A DNA stretch of 61,711 bases, taken from Planctomycetota bacterium (GTDB taxonomy: Bacteria > Planctomycetota > Phycisphaerae > Phycisphaerales > UBA1924). The notes beneath the pieces were generated by a model. It was not told where the DNA came from. It did no database searches and saw only the letters and a list, made by a program, of their open reading frames with translations. Location: assembly GCA_023432465.1 (NCBI GenBank), contig JAEYUO010000019.1, positions 1 to 61,711 on the forward strand, written 5' to 3'. Below, in pieces: positions 18,723-27,597 of the stretch. The stretch's first letter is position 1, and every line of letters begins with the position of its first letter. The translations under genes were made by a program, and so were the position numbers.

Positions 18723-19861
18723 CGGGGAAGCTCCTCGTGCGGCGGTTCGCGACCGAGGTCCGCCCAGCCGATGGGCATGTCGGCCGAGACCGGACGAACC
18801 AGCGCAGCGCCCAGCACATCGGCAAGAGCAAACGGCGGGATGCCCGTGCCGGGCCGCTTGAAGGTGATGTCCTCACGCACGAGGCGGTGACCGACCGGCA
18901 ACGCCCGTTGCGAGACGATCGACTGGCGCGAGACGGTGCGAACATCGCGCTCGCGGTCCTGGACCTGCTTGGCTCGGGCGGGCGCATCGGTGACGAGCGC
19001 GACTGCTGCTGCGGGCGACACCGCCGGCGTGCAGTACTTCCGCTGTTCGAACGCCGCGCGGACATTGGCGATGTATCGCTTCAACCCTGCAAAGTCGAGC
19101 GATGCGGCGTGGTCCGGGCCCCTGGCAGCGCGGTCGTAGGTGAAGTGCTTCTCGAGGATGCACGCGCCCGCGGCGGCGGCCGTCGCGCCCATCACCTCAG
19201 AGGCCGTATGGTCGCTGTAACCGACCGGCACGCCCGGCAGCACACCCGCGATCGCGCTGATTCCTGCGAGCGCGGCATCCTCTTCGGGAGTCGGATACGA
19301 GCTCACACATTGCAGCACCGCCAGTCGCCTCTCGCGTCGCGGCGTGGATAGCCAGTCGACCGCGCGCGCCACTTCGTCCATCGTGCTCGCGCCCGTGCTC
19401 ACGATCAGCGGCCGCCCGGTCGCGGCGAGGGCATCGAGCAGCGGGCGATGGATGATGTCCGGCGACGCGGTCTTGTAGGCGTCCCAGCCGCCATGCACCC
19501 GTGCGATCTCCTCCGCTTCGGCGACAAGCTCCACCGAGAACACCGTGACGATCGCGTGGATGCCCAGTTGCCGCGCCAGCGCGAGCACGGGCATCATCTG
19601 CACGGGTCTCAGCTCCAGCCGCCGCAACATGCTGATCGGGTCGGTCTCGCCCGCGGCCTTCTGATATGCGGCGAGTTTCGCGGCGGCACTCATGAGCAGG
19701 TCCGTGCGGAAGAGCTGGAGTTTGATCGCATCAGCACCGGCGGCGTGGGCTTCGCGCGTGAGTTCAAGCGCTCGCTCCACCGAGCCATCGTGGTTCACGC
19801 CGAGTTCGGCGATCACGTAAGGCGGAAAGCCGGGGCCGAGTTGACGATCTCCGATGCGCAT
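18719..19861 (-). CDS. neuB: N-acetylneuraminate (nonulosonate) synthase with SAF domain
   Basis: Condenses ManNAc or a related hexose with phosphoenolpyruvate to a nine-carbon sialic-type acid. The 380-residue protein starts MRIGDRQLGPGFPPYVIAEL, then GVNHDGSVERALELTREAHA. The NeuB TIM barrel carries KLQLFRTDLL, LQCVSSYPTPEEDAAL, VGYSDHTASEVMGA and EKHFTYDRAARGPDHAASL. The C-terminal 60 residues form a SAF (antifreeze-like) domain, SIVSQRALPVGHRLVREDI onward. The start at 19861 was chosen because the family begins there; an in-frame extension upstream has shadow-like composition. It lies 17 bases after neuA and overlaps neuC. Confidence 0.95.
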   Translation of the reverse strand: MRIGDRQLGPGFPPYVIAELGVNHDGSVERALELTREAHAAGADAIKLQLFRTDLLMSAAAKLAAYQKAAGETDPISMLRRLELRPVQMMPVLALARQLGIHAIVTVFSVELVAEAEEIARVHGGWDAYKTASPDIIHRPLLDALAATGRPLIVSTGASTMDEVARAVDWLSTPRRERRLAVLQCVSSYPTPEEDAALAGISAIAGVLPGVPVGYSDHTASEVMGATAAAAGACILEKHFTYDRAARGPDHAASLDFAGLKRYIANVRAAFEQRKYCTPAVSPAAAVALVTDAPARAKQVQDRERDVRTVSRQSIVSQRALPVGHRLVREDITFKRPGTGIPPFALADVLGAALVRPVSADMPIGWADLGREPPHEELPR

Positions 19862-19878
19862 GGCAGAGAGTAATCCGC

Positions 19879-20631
19879 TCAGTCCGGCCTCGTCGAGAGC
19901 ATGGCCTCGGCGACCATCATGTCGAACTTCGTGTCGATGTCGATCACCGCGCCTTCGGCGTTGATCACGCCCCGCCGCCGGTCCTCGCGGCCGAAGAACG
20001 CGTGCGGGCCGGGCGAGACTCCGGGAATCTCCAGCATCAGCGCCTCGCGTGTGACGACGATGATGCCACCATCGGGGATGTACGCTGGTGGAAGGTCCTG
20101 CCTGCGGAAGACGCCGTGGTTGAGCACATCGCCCTCCCAGGGGCGCACCGCTCCGGTTGCTGGGTCGATGCGCGTCATCCACCACGGGTGATACTTCCCC
20201 ACTGGCGCGTACGACTGCACCGAATCAGCCCGCTGCTCGACAAGCAACTCAACCGCACGGTCGATCAACCCCTTCGGCCGGAGCGGGACGTTGGCATACA
20301 GCACGACGATCGGCTGAGATGGCAGAAGCCCGGAGCCCTTCGCGCGTTCGAGCTCGACGACCGCATGCCTCGCCGCGGCATCAACCGTTGCGGTATCGCT
20401 CGCCAGCTCCGGCGGGCGAGTGACCGTCTGCGTGCCCAGCGAGCGTGCAAGGCCGAGCAGTTCGGGATCATCCGACGACACGACGACTTCGCGCGCGGAC
20501 TGCGCCCGCTGCGCCGTTTCGATCGTCCACTGCACGCACGGCTTGCCGGCGATCGAACGCACATTCTTCCGCGGCAGGCCCTTGCTCCCGCCGCGGCCGA
20601 GGATGATGGCAATAGCGTCCGGCAGATCCAT
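19879..20631 (-). CDS. neuA: CMP-sialic acid-type cytidylyltransferase
   Basis: Activates the nonulosonic acid with CTP to the CMP-sugar used by a glycosyltransferase. The 250-residue protein has the family nucleotide-binding motif ILGRGGSKGLPRKNVRSI, then VVVSSDDPELLGLA, ELASDTATVDAAARHAV and the closing VIDIDTKFDMMVAEAML with the Asp pair that binds metal. The start at 20631 overlaps the stop of the upstream Maf-like gene by one base (TGATG), so translation is probably coupled. Substrate choice (neuraminate, legionaminate or pseudaminate) is not decided by visible motifs. Confidence 0.93.
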   Translation of the reverse strand: MDLPDAIAIILGRGGSKGLPRKNVRSIAGKPCVQWTIETAQRAQSAREVVVSSDDPELLGLARSLGTQTVTRPPELASDTATVDAAARHAVVELERAKGSGLLPSQPIVVLYANVPLRPKGLIDRAVELLVEQRADSVQSYAPVGKYHPWWMTRIDPATGAVRPWEGDVLNHGVFRRQDLPPAYIPDGGIIVVTREALMLEIPGVSPGPHAFFGREDRRRGVINAEGAVIDIDTKFDMMVAEAMLSTRPD

Positions 20632-23600
20632 CAGATCAGCCCCGCAGCGCGGCGTGCGGCGAGCAGCTTGGCCCACGCGTCGGCGAGCGGCTCGCTGGTG
20701 ACGTTGGCGACCACCGCGCCATCCGGCCCGAGCACCGCGCCGTCGGGCTGCACCGTCATGCTCACCCGCGCATCGCGCACCTGCTTGCTCCGCGGCGTGC
20801 GAAGTGGGGCGATGCGCTGGCCATGGATCGGCGCGAGCAGCGGATCGATCACCGCCCACCCGCACAGCATGATCCAGCGGTCGTAGAAGCGCTCCATCTC
20901 TGGATAGGCGGCATCGCACTTGGTCATGCGCGGCACCAGCCAGCCGCGCCACGCACAGGGCTGTGCCTCGCCCATGGGCCACGGGCCGCGGCGGCGGATG
21001 ATGTGCTCGGTGCCGGACCAGGCGAGGGCCATGGCATCTTCTCCGGCGACCGCGCCGTAGACGCCGGGGGACTCGGCCAGCAGATCGACGCTGATGATGT
21101 CCGGGTTCGCCGCGAGCAGGGCATCGATCTGGTCATGTCCCGCACGCAGGCCGGTGCGGACATGCACCGCGCGGCAGCCCGCGCTGCGCGCTGCGCGGAC
21201 AAGCTCCGGCAGCGCGGGGTCGAGCAGGACTTCCTCGCGCGGCTGGCCGTGGTCGCGGCGGGGCGCGCCGGCAAGGGTGATGACCGCATCGTCGCGTAGA
21301 GCGGCGAGCCTTGTGAGCAGGTCGGTGCGCCAGCGCGGAGCGGCTTGCTCGGGTCTGCCAGTGTCGGGACGCAAGAGAATGCAGACCTGGCCGGGTCCTG
21401 AGTCAGATTCGGGTGACAGAGTGCTCGCGGCCCGGACGATGGCTGCGGAGTCGGCGGTCGAGCGTGCCCCTGCCAAGGTCTCGCTGACGGATCGCATCGC
21501 GGCGAGAGAGGCTGCGCTGTCGATGATGAAGCGCCGGCCCGCATCGCGGACCGAAGGGTCGATCGTCACGCACGCGGGGAAGCCGATCGGATCGGCGATC
21601 GGCGCCGGCGGGAGGTACGACATCATCGCGCCCAGTGTCCCGAGCACACCGGCCTGCTCGCGCAGTTGAGCGAGTTCGGTCATCAGTTTGCAAGAGACGA
21701 CGCATCCGGCGAGACCGGGCGCGGCCTGAGAGAACGTGAACCGGTGGGACTCGGGGTTCTCCGCGTGTCTGCGAACGAGTTCATCGCAGAGTGCGGGATC
21801 CACAAGGCTCCACGTACCGCCGACAACGAGCGCGGCATCGGCGTTCAGCTCCTGCAGGGCCTGCAACATGGCCGCGGGCGCGAGCGATTCATCGAAGACG
21901 GTTGCGCCGGCCAGCCCGCTGCGCCAGCAGTTCGCGGCGAAGAACCTGGCCGTGCGGACAAACTCCGGAACGCCGCCGCGGGCCGGGACCTGGATGAAGC
22001 GGATCTCGGCTGCACTGCCGGTGGAGAGCTTGAGCGCGGCTCGGGCCGAGGCCTCATCCTCGCACAGAATGCAGATGCGCTCCAGCTCGGTTGCACTCGA
22101 GAGACGCTCGACCGTGCTGCCGAGCACCGACGCACCGCCCGGGAGCATCTGCGCGGCCCAGTGTGTGTGCTCGCGGCCAAGCCAGATGAGCCCTGCGGCG
22201 GTCACCTTGGTGCGCGTCGAGGCGATGGAAGCCGAGCCCGCCCGCGGCCGCGGCGCGGCGACAGTGCCGCGTGTGTGCTTCGGTCCGCCGTCGAGCATGC
22301 GGATCGACTCGTCGAGCATCGCGCCGAGCGTATCGGCGGATGCGGCGAGCGTGCGGACATTCTCGGCATCGCGGTCGATCTGGCGGCGCTGCCGTTCCAT
22401 GGCGGGGAGCGCGGCATCGAGGTTGATGGCGCGGTCGGACTTGACCCGGTCCAGCCCGCCGCGCTGGTTGAAGGCTTGGATCAGCGTGAACGCGGGCTCG
22501 AGCTTCTCCACCTCATCGCGAAGCTGGTACACGCGGTGGATGAGGCGATTCACACGCGCCTGATCCTGATGGTGCTCGGACATCTCCGAAAGGGCGACCG
22601 CCGCTTCGCGGCTGGCCTCGCCGATGCGCCAGATGTCGCGCCGGACGGTGCGCATGCGCTCCTGCACGCGGGCGCGAGACGGGAAGCCATCGGGCGCGGT
22701 GTGCGGCGCGCTCGTGGCGGAGGCCGAGACCGCGAAGCGGTCGAGGAACTCGCGGAGCGAAGCGGCGCGGGCGTACCCCTTGGCGACCCCGCCCTCGGTG
22801 CAGTCAAACGTCGTCAGGCCCCGGTCGGCATCGGCCTTGAAGTCACGCTCGAACTGCACGCGATACGTGTTCATCTGCTCATCGGTGTAGACGCTTTGAC
22901 CGCGGGAATCAGCCGCGCGACGCAGGTGCGAGCCCATGCGCTTGATGCGCTGCCACTCCATCATCTCAAGCGTGTTGAACTCGTTGAGCTCGCCCGCCCA
23001 CGTGTTGTGGATGGCTGCGCCCGAGGCGTAGTACTGCCCGTCGGTGAAGCCCAGGTCTTGCCCGATGGTCGCGACGGGCTCGCACCCCAGGAAGCGTGCG
23101 AGGTAATAGGCAAGGTGCGCGACGGTTGCGCCCGGCGGCACGGTGCCGACCGCTTGGCCGCGGCGGCGGTGCGCGGTGAGGTGCTCACCCAGCAGGAGGT
23201 CGAGATACTTGTCGTCCACGCATATGACCCGGCCGGGGAAGGCCTCGGGGATGGCGGCGTTGACCTTGGGCTCGACGATCAGGGTGATGCCCTGGACATC
23301 CGCCACGGTCAGGCCTTCATAGAACCGCGTGCCGATGTCGCTGTGATCCAGCGCGGTGACAAAGTGCGGCTTGATGCCGCGGGCAAGGAGCGTCTTGAGC
23401 GCGGTCTGCACGGCAACGATCACCACGCGGTCGCGGATGCCCGGGGCGGAGAGGAGATCAACGTTGCGCTCTAGGCTCGGCCCCGCGGAGACGACGATGG
23501 CGGGCTTCCCTGCGAATGTGCCTGCGAGAGCCGCCGCGCCGGGAGAGAAGGCGTAGCGGTCAATGTTCATGAGCAGGTTGCGCATCGTCGTGCCGACCTG

Positions 23601-24293
23601 CACCAGCGAGGTGGCAACCGTCATGCGTGCCGCCTCGGCGACTCGCGTGAGCGTGACGGTGAAGCGTGCGGAGGATTCCCCGAGTCGGGCGCGGCTTGGC
23701 GGGTGAGGGATCTCGATGATCCCCAGGTCGTGAAGCTCGGAACTCTGCGGCGTTGTGCCGCGGCCGGAGATCGCATCGGCCTTCATGCCCAGGGCGAGCA
23801 GGCCTTCAAGCCCTTGGATTGTCCCGGCGATCGCCCCCGCATCGTCGGGGTCGGTGAGCAGCGCGACGTTCGCTTCGCACAGCCATGAGGAATGATCGAC
23901 GTGCTCAAGGGCGGTGCGGAGGAGCGCGACATCGGGCTCGAAGACCACGATGAGTCCGCTCTTGCCGACGCGGCGCGCCAGCTCCGCGATGTGGTAGCCC
24001 GCGCCGAAGCCGAGCACGACGAAGATCGCCGCTTCGGCGATCTCGATGGGCTCCATGAGTCGGCGGGCCTCTTCCAGCGGGCGGCGACGACTGCACAGCG
24101 CGGCGGTGCTGCCCCCCTGCGCAAGCTCAATCGCCGGGACCCCGTCATCGGTCGCGATGATCCGGGCATCGGGACGCGGGTGCGCCAGCCGGACCCTCGC
24201 CGCGGCATCGGGGCTCCCCCGCATCAGCGCGGCCAGGTTCCGCTCCAGCGCTGTCGCCCCGATGGCGGTCGTCATAGGCTCTGCGCTGGGCAT
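20631..24293 (-). CDS. Maf-like (DUF115) fusion with SpsF-like and degenerate radical-SAM domains
   Basis: First gene of the nonulosonic acid operon, 1,220 residues. Residues about 50-560 resemble the motility accessory factor/MptE-like (DUF115) family, which transfers nonulosonic acids to flagellin. Marks are VVLGFGAGYHIAELARRVG, KPAIVVSAGPSLERNVDLL, PHFVTALDHSDIGTRFYEG and ATIGQDLGFTDGQYYASGA. A helical linker follows. Residues about 700-900 look like an SpsF-type nucleotidyltransferase (PGGASVLGSTVERLSSAT, DAALVVGGTWSLVDPALCDE). Residues about 960-1220 follow a radical-SAM plus SPASM layout (LPELVRAARSAGCRAVHVRT, VSMTVQPDGAVLGPDGAVV), but the CxxxCxxC cluster and SPASM cysteines are absent. 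The start at 24293 has GAGGAG 8 bases upstream. The domain call for the C-terminal half is inference. Confidence 0.78.
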   Translation of the reverse strand: MPSAEPMTTAIGATALERNLAALMRGSPDAAARVRLAHPRPDARIIATDDGVPAIELAQGGSTAALCSRRRPLEEARRLMEPIEIAEAAIFVVLGFGAGYHIAELARRVGKSGLIVVFEPDVALLRTALEHVDHSSWLCEANVALLTDPDDAGAIAGTIQGLEGLLALGMKADAISGRGTTPQSSELHDLGIIEIPHPPSRARLGESSARFTVTLTRVAEAARMTVATSLVQVGTTMRNLLMNIDRYAFSPGAAALAGTFAGKPAIVVSAGPSLERNVDLLSAPGIRDRVVIVAVQTALKTLLARGIKPHFVTALDHSDIGTRFYEGLTVADVQGITLIVEPKVNAAIPEAFPGRVICVDDKYLDLLLGEHLTAHRRRGQAVGTVPPGATVAHLAYYLARFLGCEPVATIGQDLGFTDGQYYASGAAIHNTWAGELNEFNTLEMMEWQRIKRMGSHLRRAADSRGQSVYTDEQMNTYRVQFERDFKADADRGLTTFDCTEGGVAKGYARAASLREFLDRFAVSASATSAPHTAPDGFPSRARVQERMRTVRRDIWRIGEASREAAVALSEMSEHHQDQARVNRLIHRVYQLRDEVEKLEPAFTLIQAFNQRGGLDRVKSDRAINLDAALPAMERQRRQIDRDAENVRTLAASADTLGAMLDESIRMLDGGPKHTRGTVAAPRPRAGSASIASTRTKVTAAGLIWLGREHTHWAAQMLPGGASVLGSTVERLSSATELERICILCEDEASARAALKLSTGSAAEIRFIQVPARGGVPEFVRTARFFAANCWRSGLAGATVFDESLAPAAMLQALQELNADAALVVGGTWSLVDPALCDELVRRHAENPESHRFTFSQAAPGLAGCVVSCKLMTELAQLREQAGVLGTLGAMMSYLPPAPIADPIGFPACVTIDPSVRDAGRRFIIDSAASLAAMRSVSETLAGARSTADSAAIVRAASTLSPESDSGPGQVCILLRPDTGRPEQAAPRWRTDLLTRLAALRDDAVITLAGAPRRDHGQPREEVLLDPALPELVRAARSAGCRAVHVRTGLRAGHDQIDALLAANPDIISVDLLAESPGVYGAVAGEDAMALAWSGTEHIIRRRGPWPMGEAQPCAWRGWLVPRMTKCDAAYPEMERFYDRWIMLCGWAVIDPLLAPIHGQRIAPLRTPRSKQVRDARVSMTVQPDGAVLGPDGAVVANVTSEPLADAWAKLLAARRAAGLI

Positions 24294-24470
24294 CCGGTCA
24301 ACTCCTCATCCGCCTCCGCGGGTTGTTCCATCGCTTCCCATCTCGCCCGGAACATCTCGCGGCGCGAGGGGGGGGGGAGGGGGCGCATGGCACAGCATCG
24401 GGCACTCCGCCCGCGGGGCTTTCATCGACAGATCCCGCACAATCGCTTGGCTTTTGGGGTACAACACAGC

Positions 24471-25136
24471 ATGAACGCATCGCTCTCCGTGCTGGGTCCA
24501 TTGCTTCTGGCGCAAACCACTGATGGGCCGTTTGTCCCGCCGCCCCTGCCCTCGCCGCCGCGGCTGGCGCACTGGCTGTTTGAGAATCCGTGGCCGCCGG
24601 CGATCACGCTCATCGCCCTCGCCGCAATCGTCTTTGTGCTGCTCAACGCCCGGGGACAGGCCCGACAGGGGATGGGGATCGGCGCAGCGTTGCTGGCCAT
24701 CGCCGCGGCGTGCATCGGGACCTCGTTCCTGGTCACCACCGATCGGGAGCGCGTTGCAGCGCGGACGGTGGAGCTGATCAGCGCGTCGGCGACGGCCGAT
24801 CTGGTCACGCTCCGGCCGCTGCTGGCTTCGGATGTGGGCCTGAACGTGCTCGGCCGGCCGTTCCCGGAAGAGAAGGAGGGGATCCTGGGGATGGTGGGCC
24901 TCTACATGGGCGGCAGCTACCGCGTGCAGCAGCACACGGTGTCGAACATCACCGCGCACGTGGACCGGTTTGGCTCGGCCCGAACCCTCGCCCGCGTGCG
25001 AGTGGAGGTGGACGGGTTTACCAACCGCTCGTGGTGGCGCATCACCTGGCGGAAGAACGCGCAGGGGGAGTGGGAGGCCATACACATCGACGGCCTGCAG
25101 ATCGACATGGTGAAGCCGAGCATGCTGCCGCGATGA
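24471..25136 (+). CDS. Membrane protein of unknown function
   Basis: Unrecognised protein of 221 residues. After a Pro-rich start it has two membrane helices, PAITLIALAAIVFVLLNARG (about 42-61) and GIGAALLAIAAACIGTSFLV (about 67-90). The remaining 130 residues look like a compact alpha/beta domain opening ELISASATADLVTLRPLLAS and ending WRKNAQGEWEAIHIDGLQID, a pattern reminiscent of NTF2-like folds. It is divergent from the Maf-like operon. Start chosen at the first ATG before the hydrophobic part. No close family is recognised. Confidence 0.65.
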   Translation: MNASLSVLGPLLLAQTTDGPFVPPPLPSPPRLAHWLFENPWPPAITLIALAAIVFVLLNARGQARQGMGIGAALLAIAAACIGTSFLVTTDRERVAARTVELISASATADLVTLRPLLASDVGLNVLGRPFPEEKEGILGMVGLYMGGSYRVQQHTVSNITAHVDRFGSARTLARVRVEVDGFTNRSWWRITWRKNAQGEWEAIHIDGLQIDMVKPSMLPR

Positions 25137-25159
25137 GCCGCGTTGCCCGGCGTGCGCGT

Positions 25160-25195
25160 AAAAAGACCCCCGGGAACGTGGCAACCCGGGGGTCT
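25160..25195 (-). terminator. Intrinsic terminator
   Basis: A perfect 11-base-pair stem, AGACCCCCGGG with CCCGGGGGTCT (25164-25195), is followed on the minus strand by TTTTTA. It ends the dockerin-tailed gene at 25236-27218. Confidence 0.92.
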
Positions 25196-25235
25196 GAAGG
25201 TTCTCAGGATGGCCGATTCCGGCTGCTGGTTTGGG

Positions 25236-27218
25236 TCAAGGGCAGCCGGAGAACCACTCTGAGAGGAAGCTGAATATATCAGAAACCCCGATGTGGCCGG
25301 AGCGGTCAAAGTCCGCGCGGCAATAGGGGCTGGCGAGGCCGGGGAGCGCGGGCGGGGCAGCGCGAACGGCGACGAGCATGGCGAAGTCGTTGGCCATCAG
25401 CAACCCCGGAACAAGGGATGTCGGCGTCCAATCCGGGTACAACGAGCCGGTGTACGCGCTCTTGGCGTACCCCTCGTTGCCGAAGCGGTAACAGAGGTCC
25501 TCGGGGCAGCGCGGCGCGCTGAAGGCGAAGTAGGCATCGTTGTTGATGCCGGCATCGCCGGTGCCCATGGCCGAGAGCCAGTAGGTCTTGCCTTTCTGGA
25601 AGACGAAGCCGTCAAAGTCCTTGAACTTGAAGCAGTACAGCCGGAACGGCGGGCCGCTGGCGGCGGGGATGGTCAGCCCCTGATCGACGGCATCGTCGGG
25701 GCCGGCGGTGATGCTGAACGCCAGCGCCGGGTCGGCGGGCTGGACGGAGTCGTCTGCGCACTCGGTCTCGTAGATCTCCAGCCGCGCGGTAGCCGGCGTG
25801 CACGTTGTCCAGATGTACGCCTCGACGACGCAGGGGTAAAGGTCGGTCTCGCACGGGCTGACCGTGACATCGTCTGCGGCGCGGGCCTGACGGTTGCTGA
25901 TGCCGCTGATGTTGACCGACCTCGCGCCGTACTGGGCAATGACCTGCCCGATGGGCTGCGGCGGGGCTTTGTAGGTGGAAGCGTCGTAGATGATCTTGCA
26001 GCGCTCGCCCTGGATGCAGAAGTTCAGATCGGTGCAGCCGAGGCAGTTGGGGTCATTGGTGGCGCAGTCGATCCGCTCCCAGGGGCCGCCCTGGAGGTTC
26101 TGGCGATGGGGGAGGGAGCCCTTGACATGCAGCGGCGGGTCATACGGCGGCGCGAGGCTGGGCGAGCCGGTCGTGCCCCAGTACCACAGGTCGGTGCCGC
26201 CCTGCGTCGCCACGCCCTCAAGGATGAACGAGGCCCAGTAGGGCTTTCCGCCCGTGAGGCACAGGCCCGGTGTCGGCGCGACCACGCGATAGACATTCGC
26301 CGTGCCCAGGTCCGTGGTGAGTTCGCCCAGGAAGGCGTCCCGCGGCAGCACGATGTCGTAGGTTTCCAGCAGTTCGCCGGGTTTGCCGTCGCAATCCGTG
26401 CGGATCTCCAGCCGACCGATCGGCATGTCGAAGGCGTAGCCCGGGGCGGGGAACTGCGCCAGGAACACGGCCTCCATGTACTCGATCATGTGAACGAAGT
26501 TCGGCTCCAGGTAGAAGTCGTCCGCCATGACGTGATACACCGGCAGTGCGCGGTTCTGCGCATCCTGCGACAGCGCGCCATCGCGGTTGTCGAACGCGCC
26601 GTTGTCCCAGATGCAGCAGTCGGTCACCTCTTCGGTGTCATAGAGGATGCGGATCTCGCCGGAGGTCCACACGCCGTCGCGAACGGGTGCGAGCACATCA
26701 TCAACCGCCTCGAAGAACTCGACCCGGAGGTGCCCATTGGGGAGAGAGAGCCAGTTGGCGTTGCCGACATCAAAGTCCGGCAGGGTCAGGGTCGCCGGGC
26801 TGGGCCCGGGGGCGATGACCTCAGGAGGGATCTGGGCGTTGACCGAGTTGAACAGGCGGAACCCCATCGTGGGGTCAATGGGGTTGTTGAAGTAGGTGAA
26901 GTTCGCGTCGTACCCGTAGCCGCGGATGCGCGTGCCGGGGGGGAAGAGCAGGTCGAGCACGGTGTTGGAGGGCGAGGCCGGGCCGATCTGCCCCTGGAGG
27001 GTGTTGCTGTCGATGCCCGAGACATCGATCGATCGCTGCAGCAGAGTGGAGCGACCGATGCCGCTGCCGCCGCGTGGAGGCTGGTCGATGGGAACATCCG
27101 GATGGAAGCGCTGCACGATCGGCGGGAAATCGGCCGGCGGCTTGGGGGCAGAGGCCAGCGCGGGCGCTGCCGCGACAGCCGACAGGGCGAGGATGAGCGG
27201 GCACGGAATCGATCGCAT
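25236..27218 (-). CDS. Large secreted protein, GC-type dockerin tail (1 motif)
   Basis: Predicted exported protein of 660 residues with signal peptide MRSIPCPLILALSAVAAAPALAS, given in parts: MRSIPCPLIL and ALSAVAAAPALAS. The body holds two beta-sandwich modules, each marked by an Asp-Asp-Phe-Tyr block (VMADDFYLEP) and Cys-rich segments (TDCCIWDNGAF, RIDCATNDPNCLGCTDLNFC). Many cysteines suggest disulfides. The C-terminus is CRADFDRSGHIGVSDIFSFL then SEWFSGCP, a single dockerin-like calcium-binding motif used for surface attachment in this group. GGGAGGAAGAACC precedes the ATG. It is homologous in modules to the upstream gene at 27598-29907. Upstream lie three inverted repeats. Confidence 0.8.
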   Translation of the reverse strand: MRSIPCPLILALSAVAAAPALASAPKPPADFPPIVQRFHPDVPIDQPPRGGSGIGRSTLLQRSIDVSGIDSNTLQGQIGPASPSNTVLDLLFPPGTRIRGYGYDANFTYFNNPIDPTMGFRLFNSVNAQIPPEVIAPGPSPATLTLPDFDVGNANWLSLPNGHLRVEFFEAVDDVLAPVRDGVWTSGEIRILYDTEEVTDCCIWDNGAFDNRDGALSQDAQNRALPVYHVMADDFYLEPNFVHMIEYMEAVFLAQFPAPGYAFDMPIGRLEIRTDCDGKPGELLETYDIVLPRDAFLGELTTDLGTANVYRVVAPTPGLCLTGGKPYWASFILEGVATQGGTDLWYWGTTGSPSLAPPYDPPLHVKGSLPHRQNLQGGPWERIDCATNDPNCLGCTDLNFCIQGERCKIIYDASTYKAPPQPIGQVIAQYGARSVNISGISNRQARAADDVTVSPCETDLYPCVVEAYIWTTCTPATARLEIYETECADDSVQPADPALAFSITAGPDDAVDQGLTIPAASGPPFRLYCFKFKDFDGFVFQKGKTYWLSAMGTGDAGINNDAYFAFSAPRCPEDLCYRFGNEGYAKSAYTGSLYPDWTPTSLVPGLLMANDFAMLVAVRAAPPALPGLASPYCRADFDRSGHIGVSDIFSFLSEWFSGCP

Positions 27219-27364
27219 GGTTCTTCCTCCCGACCGGGGCCACGTTTGCGGACAGGCAGACACCGCCCCGCCACGGCCGCGGCGGAGCGAGACTCCCATC
27301 CATTGGGGAGAAGCACAACGTAGCAGAAACAGGGGATCCAGAGCCATTCCCCGAACCGGGGATT

Positions 27365-27382
27365 TTGTGAGAAATTTCACAA
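27365..27382. promoter_or_regulatory. CRP/FNR-type palindrome
   Basis: TTGTGA-GAAATT-TCACAA is a perfect inverted repeat that contains the CRP-type consensus TGTGA-N6-TCACA exactly. It lies about 150 bases upstream of the dockerin-tailed gene starting at 27218 on the minus strand. No cAMP receptor gene is in the window. Confidence 0.6.
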
Positions 27383-27384
27383 CG

Positions 27385-27403
27385 TAAGAACGAGCGGTTC
27401 TTA
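27385..27403. promoter_or_regulatory. Second inverted repeat beside the CRP-type site
   Basis: TAAGAAC-GAGCG-GTTCTTA is a perfect 7-base inverted repeat, two bases from the CRP-type palindrome. It may be a separate operator. The next landmark in this 379-base gap is the inverted repeat at 27500. Confidence 0.5.
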
Positions 27404-27499
27404 TGTTGAGGCCGCAGCCGCGATCACAAGCGACCACCACATCAGGTGGAATTGATTGTACTTGTTCTGGTGATTCGTGGAGGGTGTAGCACGCACGGA

Positions 27500-27517
27500 G
27501 TCACCTCGACTGGTGAC
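27500..27517. promoter_or_regulatory. Inverted repeat GTCACC-N6-GGTGAC
   Basis: A perfect 6-base inverted repeat with a 6-base spacer in the same intergenic region, 80 bases after the stop of the upstream gene. Operator or part of a transcript end; no T-run is present. Confidence 0.4.
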
Positions 27518-27597
27518 ACGATACGACTGTTTCCACCTAAAGAGGCTGCGACCACGGGCAAGACCGCCAGAATCGGTGGTGCCGCTCGTGTCGCGAT

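Noticed and set aside
21666..23474. Plus-strand open frame of 602 codons
   Set aside because: Lies fully inside the Maf-like gene on the other strand; Arg/Ala/Gly-rich and without motifs, as expected of high-GC antisense frames.
25293..27323. Plus-strand open frame of 676 codons
   Set aside because: Antisense to a dockerin-tailed gene with a clear signal peptide and terminator; no features of its own.
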